Assembly (NCBI GenBank): GCA_000715605.1
Contig: KL568614.1
Location: forward strand, 76,026-81,933
Direction: 5' to 3'
Source: Streptomyces speibonae
GTDB lineage: Bacteria > Actinomycetota > Actinomycetes > Streptomycetales > Streptomycetaceae
Length of the DNA: 5,908 nt
In this document: piece by piece, positions 5,868 to 5,908 of the stretch
Layout: every line of letters begins with the position of its first letter
Numbering within the stretch: the stretch's first letter is position 1
The notes under the pieces: model-generated
What the model was told of the DNA's origin: nothing
The model's input: only the letters and a program-made list of their open reading frames with translations
Databases searched by the model: none
Program-made: the position numbers and the translations under genes

Positions 5868-5908
5868 CAGCCCCTCCGGCGTTTGAGGAGCGGGGGTCCG
5901 GGGGCAGC
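5868..5908. repeat. Streptomyces-type intergenic repeat, cut by the window end
   Basis: The segment contains CAGCCCCTCCGGCGTTTGAG, a small inverted repeat (CTCC at 5874-5877, GGAG at 5887-5890) and a G-rich end. From memory, closely similar sequences recur between genes across Streptomyces genomes, usually after stop codons. It is non-coding and probably part of the transcription end structure. Confidence 0.55.

Overview
The window is GC-rich actinobacterial DNA, almost certainly Streptomyces. Third codon positions are strongly G/C, ribosome binding sites are purine-rich, one gene starts with GTG, and the predicted proteins include a two-domain 'small laccase' very close to S. coelicolor SLAC. 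A stem-loop and repeat of a kind common between Streptomyces genes closes the window. There are four genes in two divergent units that meet in an intergenic region of about 235 bp (3499-3732).

Left unit, minus strand, reading leftwards from 3498. First comes a large exported protein with an N-terminal ThuA-like domain and a C-terminal PQQ-dependent sugar (aldose/sorbosone) dehydrogenase beta-propeller (1021-3498). Its stop overlaps the start of the next gene by four bases (ATGA). That gene encodes an exported protein with a type 1 (blue) copper cupredoxin domain followed by at least two near-identical OmpL47-type repeats. It runs off the left edge at base 1, so its C-terminus and any further genes of the unit are not visible.

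Right unit, plus strand. A Tat-exported two-domain laccase (3733-4725) with a complete set of copper ligands is followed after 86 bp by a LacI/GalR-family regulator (4812-5840). A 10-bp CG-centred palindrome of LacI-operator type lies in the gap before lacI and suggests autoregulation. After lacI come a hairpin with a T-rich flank and the start of a Streptomyces-type intergenic repeat.

Taken together, three exported redox proteins sit beside a sugar-type regulator: a sugar dehydrogenase, a blue copper protein and a multicopper oxidase. I infer that the dehydrogenase and the cupredoxin are an electron donor/acceptor pair. A link to the laccase, for example sugar-driven re-reduction of laccase-made quinones or electron flow to O2 through copper, is a hypothesis resting on gene neighbourhood. 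I found no RNA genes, CRISPR arrays, insertion sequences or clear pseudogenes.
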